Shown here in pieces: positions 59,182-64,000 of a stretch of 64,000 nucleotides of DNA (the stretch's first letter is position 1; each line of letters opens with the position of its first letter). Made by a program: the position numbers and the translations under genes. The DNA is from Tetracentron sinense (lineage: Eukaryota > Streptophyta > Magnoliopsida > Trochodendrales > Trochodendraceae). The stretch lies in NCBI GenBank assembly GCA_015143295.1, contig CM026568.1, positions 14,452,607 through 14,516,606 on the forward strand. Reading direction: 5' to 3'. The notes beneath the pieces are model-generated. The model saw only the letters and a list, made by a program, of their open reading frames with translations. It had not been told where the DNA came from and searched no databases.

Positions 59182-59487
59182 ATGAGGAGCTCTCCCTCTT
59201 CAACCACCACCTCTAGTTGCCAGATTGTCGCCGTGATCACTTTCTTCTTCTTTCTCCTCTCTGCCACATCAAAGATTCAATTTTCACACACAACAACCTC
59301 ACTGAAGACTTCTTCAACTCACCACCACCATGTTAGCAATTCCCTCTCCTCCCAAGCCCCTACTTCTACATGCCTTCTTCAAAAACACATACATTGTCCA
59401 CCACCACCACCTCTGGATGATATTGATCCAAGATACGGTGTCGAGAAGCGACTAGTGCCCACTGGGCCCAATCCCCTTCACAACTGA
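59182..59487 (+). CDS. CLE signalling peptide precursor (CLE9/CLE10-like)
   Basis: It is 101 residues, single exon. A secretory leader (hydrophobic 'IVAVITFFFFLLSA', about 15-28) precedes a variable Ser/Thr/His-rich linker. The conserved 'DIDPRYGVEK' leads into the 12-residue CLE motif RLVPTGPNPLHN at 90-101, directly before the stop. It matches the CLE9/CLE10 type ligand with Thr instead of Ser at position 5. Pro4 and Pro7, normally hydroxylated, are present. Family members are processed in the secretory pathway and bind LRR receptor kinases in the apoplast. In Arabidopsis, CLE9/10 act in stomatal and xylem patterning. The leader is CT-rich; a weak 'cttatatcac' at 59111 could be the TATA. 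No damage is seen. Confidence 0.92.
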   Translation: MRSSPSSTTTSSCQIVAVITFFFFLLSATSKIQFSHTTTSLKTSSTHHHHVSNSLSSQAPTSTCLLQKHIHCPPPPPLDDIDPRYGVEKRLVPTGPNPLHN

Positions 59488-60464
59488 AGAACACGTACAT
59501 TTATTATTGCAGATACCATCTTCTTGTCATGAATTTTTCACCATTAAATCTAACCACTCTCCTACTTTGGCTAGATTTTCTTCTTTGTTCTTTCTTTCTA
59601 TGTCTTGATATCTTTCATGGTGTATATGCTGCCCCTTTTTTCTTACTTTCTGAATTATCCATGAAGATAGAAGATCTTTGATGGCTACATCCACTAATGA
59701 AAGGAAGAACTTATGCAGGGAGATATCATTTCAATCTATATATATTGGGGAGGTATTGGGAATTCAAGAGAAACCCATGAGTTTCATTAATTTGATTGCA
59801 GTCAATACGTTCATGTGCAATTCTTGTGTATTTATGAGTATGAATTAGTGTTACTTTGCCTGGTTGTAACCTTTATTATTTTCTGTTCTCTTCTCTGTGA
59901 ATCTTGTGTATTTGCTTGTCCAAATTACAGATTATTTATGAATTCTGGGTTCAGATAATTTGGAAATGACAAATTTGATTATTTTGATAGATTTATGGCT
60001 CATTCCTGTAAATCATAGAACTCTCTCTTTCTCTCTCTTCCTAGTCTGTGACCGAATCAAAGCATCAAACAGAAAATCCCCATCTCTGTTTCCTTGCCTA
60101 CCAACATGACAGTATTATTAAAGGAAGAGCAATGATTCTCAATTGATTGCTTGAATCTTTGATTATAATCTTGGATTGCTTTACAATCTAAGATTGTAAA
60201 TATTGCTTTTGATGGATTTTGATAATTAGCTTTGCTTTTACGATCATCAAATGACAAAATTTTCAAATTATTGTAACTTACGAATTCAGTTTGTGCTAGA
60301 TTTGAGTGTCATGGGAAAAAATGTATTGTATACCTGATGTCTATCATCCTCAATGGACCCTAACCGTACACCATGCACATGGCCACCATCTCCAACCTTA
60401 ACCTATAAAATGATCGGTTTCGGACTAGATGGAAAGTAGCCTAATAATCAGACGGATACACTAG
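59488..60464. other. CLE 3' flank and intergenic DNA
   Basis: No gene is seen. The first 300 bp are T-rich and probably 3' UTR. Confidence 0.4.
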
Positions 60465-60815
60465 GGCTGTAAACAGATCAGATTTGGGCCAGATCTGCCT
60501 AAATCAGAATGGATTTAAGATCCAAGTATCTGAATTATCCATATCAAACCCGAATTCAAGTACTTAGTCAAGATCCGAATCCAAATCTGAACGGAATCCG
60601 ATTAGCATTTATATATCTAAAATTAATATTTCAGTAAATTATAATTAGTACTATAGCATATTTATAAAATTATATAGATATTATTGTTATATAATCTAAT
60701 CAAATCGGATTTTAACCCGTTCTGATCTCCTGATCTCTATAGATCCAAATCTGATCTATAATAGGATTAGGATCCCGTCTAATAGGATTCGGATCTTGAT
60801 CTATTGACAGCCCCA
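60465..60815. mobile_element. hAT-like MITE ('GGGCTGT' ends)
   Basis: GGGCTGTAAACAGATCAGAT at the left and the complement of 'atcttgatctattgacagccc' at the right are inverted repeats. The interior has repeated 'gatccgaat' and 'aatcggat' words. The target duplication could not be settled. Confidence 0.5.
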
Positions 60816-62330
60816 GGATTGACCATTGATATTGCTTTGTGACCCCAATATATATAGCCTTTTCCTGAAATTTACATTGTTTTTAGCTCTAGGCTATAAG
60901 GTTAAGATTCTAAGATCAGTTTATCCAAGGTGATTTACCAAGCAATTGGTCAGTACTATCAATGGGTGGGTGGAATATGTGGGCAGGGTAGGGAGGAAGG
61001 AAGCATTGGATTCGCAGCAGTCGATATCTTGAAAATATGCAAGCATGGTTAGTATTTGTTAGATCTACTAGCCAATTTATAGTCAAAAGATTTGCCAAAG
61101 CAAAGACCCAAGTTTATTGCAGTAGTTATCTGAAAGTGAACCATTGATAGAGAGATAGATAACACAGACAAATCCAAGAGAAAAAAGTCCATTACTATAC
61201 CAAGAAAGTCTAGAAAAATGCTGGCTCAGATGGATTACAATAGAGCCCCTCCACCCAATGAATACCAATTGGGAATATAAAAAGGGAATAGCCGAAACAA
61301 GCAACTTGTAATCAAAATATCGCCTAGGCCAACACCTCACCTAGCCAAGACTCATATTGCCTTATTCCTAATTTTGGCAGGTAATCACACAATTTTTATA
61401 ATCTTCACAGAAAAAGATAAATTTTGGTCGCCTAAGCATCACCTAACTTATGAATGCCTCCACAATTTTTAAGGGATAATCGCAGACCACAATTCTAGAG
61501 CAGAAATTCCAATCTTCTTAACTTGATATATAGATACCACTTTCTAATGCTTTTATTGAATAAAACAGCTGTACGTACCTGCTTCTGCATCCGGGGTGTC
61601 CCAAAAACAGATGCCTCCCAACAACAAAAGCTGCTCCTGCCTTTATCCAACTAAAGTCTCCTCTTATCTTCAAGTTTCTCCATGACTCTGATAGGAAGTC
61701 GAAGTCCTAGAATTTACTCAATTCGTCTGGGGAGACACTAGGCCCGCAGAGTAAATTAAATCTCTAGAGATTCAAAATCAAAACATTTCCACGATTCGAA
61801 GAATGCCCCAGGACCAGAACATAATATTCAAAACCAACAGAGCTAGTAAGCACAAAATTTCTTCAAATTGACAAACATGTTATGGCACCAGTCTCAACAG
61901 TTGGGTGATCTGGAAACATTTTCCTTAAGGCAACTACCGCAACTACCTCAACTGCACCCATATGATTGATATGACTCTTGATGGTGAATCCTTGATTATG
62001 GTAGATGGATCACGAGGGCAGAAACAGATTGTCCAAGACTGAATTAACCTGAAATTGAAGTTGAGCCTGTTATGTTTGTAGAGTTTATTTTCAATATATG
62101 TAGACTCAACAAATATATTTGGCAGGAGTCCTATTTCCGCCCAGCAATGACCCGACATCTGCCTCACTGGAGTCCATTTGACTTGTTTTACTGCAGAACG
62201 CCTTACTGACTCCCCCAGTGACACCTTGAATACCAGATTGCATAATAAGCTCGACTCTTCCTACAATAATATAAGTGGCAACCTTAAACTTGCAGGCCAG
62301 TCTAACTTCTGAACATATATTAAACTTGGT
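60816..62330. other. Intergenic DNA, no gene recognised
   Basis: Short minus-strand frames at 61083-61340 and 62106-62468 look protein-like, but I recognise no domain and no splice context. They may be exon relics or chance. Confidence 0.3.
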
Positions 62331-62672
62331 GGCCATGTCATTGATAAAGATTACAACTATTTCAGTCCTCCAAATAACCCAGAACAAACCAAAAGGAAAG
62401 CATGCTCCAAGAAGATAACCCCATTTAGTTCGGAACTGACTCCACAATCCTCCCTCCCACCCACCCATTGAGGAAGAGCCAACAACTTTGTATGTAGATC
62501 AACATTTCTGTGAGAAACCTTCTAAGCTTTATATCCCATTGCCCCCCTTGATGGCCATGTCATTGATAAAGATTACAACTATTTCAGTCCTCCCAATAAC
62601 CCAGAACAGACCAAAAGGAAAGCATGCTCCAAGAAGATAATGGGAACCTTCTAAGCTTTATATCCCCTTCCA
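62331..62672. repeat. Local tandem duplication of two modules
   Basis: Module 1 ('ggccatgtcattgataaaga' to 'ctccaagaagataa') is at 62331-62421 and 62553-62640, about 97% alike by eye. Module 2 ('accttctaagctttatatccc') follows each, at 62517-62537 and 62645-62665. The second unit lacks about 95 bp between the modules. Confidence 0.8.
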
Positions 62673-63569
62673 CCGCCCGCCCCCCCACCCAAGATAACCA
62701 CACACAAAAAAAAAAGATTTCAAAAAAAGAAGACAAAAGAAAACAAACATCTCATAACACTCCGATACCAGTACCTCTGGACTATGAAATCCTATATAAT
62801 CAAAGGATTCATAAGTGTAGCTCTCATACTTCTCTTACAATTCCAAGGCCTCTCCTGTTCTTCCCTCAAACTTCAAAGCCATCTCTATAACAGCCTTTAA
62901 TTTCTCTCCATAAACATCCGAATACTGATTACCCCACCCCCCCATCCTTGTTAGTGCTGAATAACTTTTCTAACTTTATAAACGGAGAGCTATGCTATCT
63001 GATATCCAATGCAAAGCTTTAGGAGTTCACAACTAGACTCAAACTTGATTAGGATCAGAATCTGATTGACTAAAGATCTGGTCAAGTACCCAACTGAGTC
63101 AACAGAATCTTCTAGTTTTTTGGCTAAATAGAAAAAAAGCAATTAAGAACAAATATATTGAAAGACTGTGAAGACCATTAAACAGAAAAGTTGATGTAAA
63201 CTAACGAAATATACACAACAAAACCTGCATATAGAAAAGCCTGACGGAGCCAAATTCTCAACTAGCAAATATGTAAATCATGCCCTAAATTCCACAACTT
63301 GGAAGTGATTCACATCTAAGAGAGCCATATGATACCAAACCTGTAACAGATCACAAGTTTTCAAGTACAATGCATATGAATTATGACCGACTGAAATAAG
63401 CACATAAAGAGTACATAATGATACAAATCAAACTAAAGCCCTTCGGGCTGGACTGATAAAGGAAGAAGAGAAGAAATTTATAGTATTTCAGACTTGATTC
63501 TCAACTCAACCAACCAAACATTTCAAGGACTAAAGTTCTAAGTTCTAACCATAGCAAATGGTGTAAGGT
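62673..63569. other. Intergenic DNA, no gene seen
   Basis: AT-rich, with short C-runs at about 62680 and 62932. No protein, RNA gene or clear repeat is recognised. Confidence 0.4.
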
Positions 63570-63972
63570 AAAATCAAAGTTTAAAAACTCAGTTTCGGGG
63601 ACTCTACAGGTCCCAACCGAAACCGATACGTACCGCCAATACTTATTTACTTATGGAAACAAATTCAAAAAATTAGTTTAAATTTAAAAAATAAAAATAA
63701 ACTAACGCGGTAGATGAGTAGAAACAGACTTCTAACGCCAATACCAAGTAGAAAACATAGAGGTGATTTTTAGGGGTTTACAGTAACCCATACTTTTTAA
63801 AGGCGTCAAACGAGTCCTACAACCGAAACCAATACGTATCTGTAGGACCCAATACGTATCTGTTTTGGCCGAGTCTTATGAAACCCCCCAAAAAAAATGT
63901 ATCGACGTTAAAACCGGAGCACCTCTTACCAAAACCAATGCGTATTGGTTACAGCATCTTTTTAAACCATGG
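63570..63972. mobile_element. Degenerate MITE ('gtttaaaaactc' ends)
   Basis: The ends 'aagtttaaaaactcagtttc' and 'gcatctttttaaaccatgg' are imperfect inverted repeats. The inside has repeated 'ccaatacgta' and 'aaccgaaacc' words. Similar 'gatacg'-rich sequence lies near 23430-23660. Confidence 0.4.
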
Positions 63973-64000
63973 GTAAAATTGCTTCATAGTTAAAATATTA

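Noticed and set aside
1..64000. CRISPR arrays, bacterial operons, rRNA genes
   Set aside because: None are present; repeat spacing, introns and transposon content are those of plant nuclear DNA.

Overview
The window is flowering-plant nuclear DNA. It is AT-rich, its genes are intron-bearing and far apart, and plant LTR retrotransposons, a plant L1-type LINE, a Mutator-like transposase relic and many MITEs surround them. The three convincing host genes are a UGT78-type flavonoid glycosyltransferase, a PAP2/PAP9-type purple acid phosphatase and a CLE peptide precursor. The genus cannot be named from the sequence alone.

Left part (1-24 kb). After a retroelement relic and a hAT-like MITE with 8-bp target duplications comes the UGT gene on the minus strand. 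It has two exons (7949-8444 and 3412-4385) that join in frame across a 3.56-kb intron filled with MITEs. Two more MITEs sit directly upstream of it. From 9.2 to 19 kb there is only decayed repeat DNA, including a broken MULE transposase (12639-13511), tandem arrays and a diverged 2-kb-spaced direct repeat. The PAP gene (minus, exons 22529-23221 and 19719-20960) is intact, with a TATA box that helps choose its start.

Middle part (25-44 kb). An 11.1-kb Ty3/Gypsy Tat-lineage element (24979-36085, minus strand) has 5-bp target duplications. It keeps gag, protease, the archaeal-type RNase H and integrase, but its reverse transcriptase has been deleted. Its 3' region carries a spliced, antisense (plus-strand) ORF of the 'putative gypsy type transposon' class. 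That ORF is interrupted by a 1.8-kb solo LTR. Next is a complete but decayed Ty1/Copia element (38185-43072) with non-canonical TA...TA LTR termini, itself inserted into LTR-like repeat DNA.

Right part (44-64 kb). A TIR DNA transposon (44327-58580, 8-bp duplication TACTTTTA) appears to have been invaded twice. One insertion is a second Copia element (46659-51630). The other is a LINE (about 52764-58559) that lies inside its right terminal repeat. A related empty site at about 24.84 kb supports this reading. The LINE keeps an intact ORF1 whose stop overlaps the ORF2 start as ATGA. Right of it are a MITE, the intact CLE gene (59182-59487), more MITEs and a small tandem duplication.

The host genes do not form a pathway together. 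The shared theme is nesting of transposons and placement of one MITE family beside both the UGT and CLE promoters.
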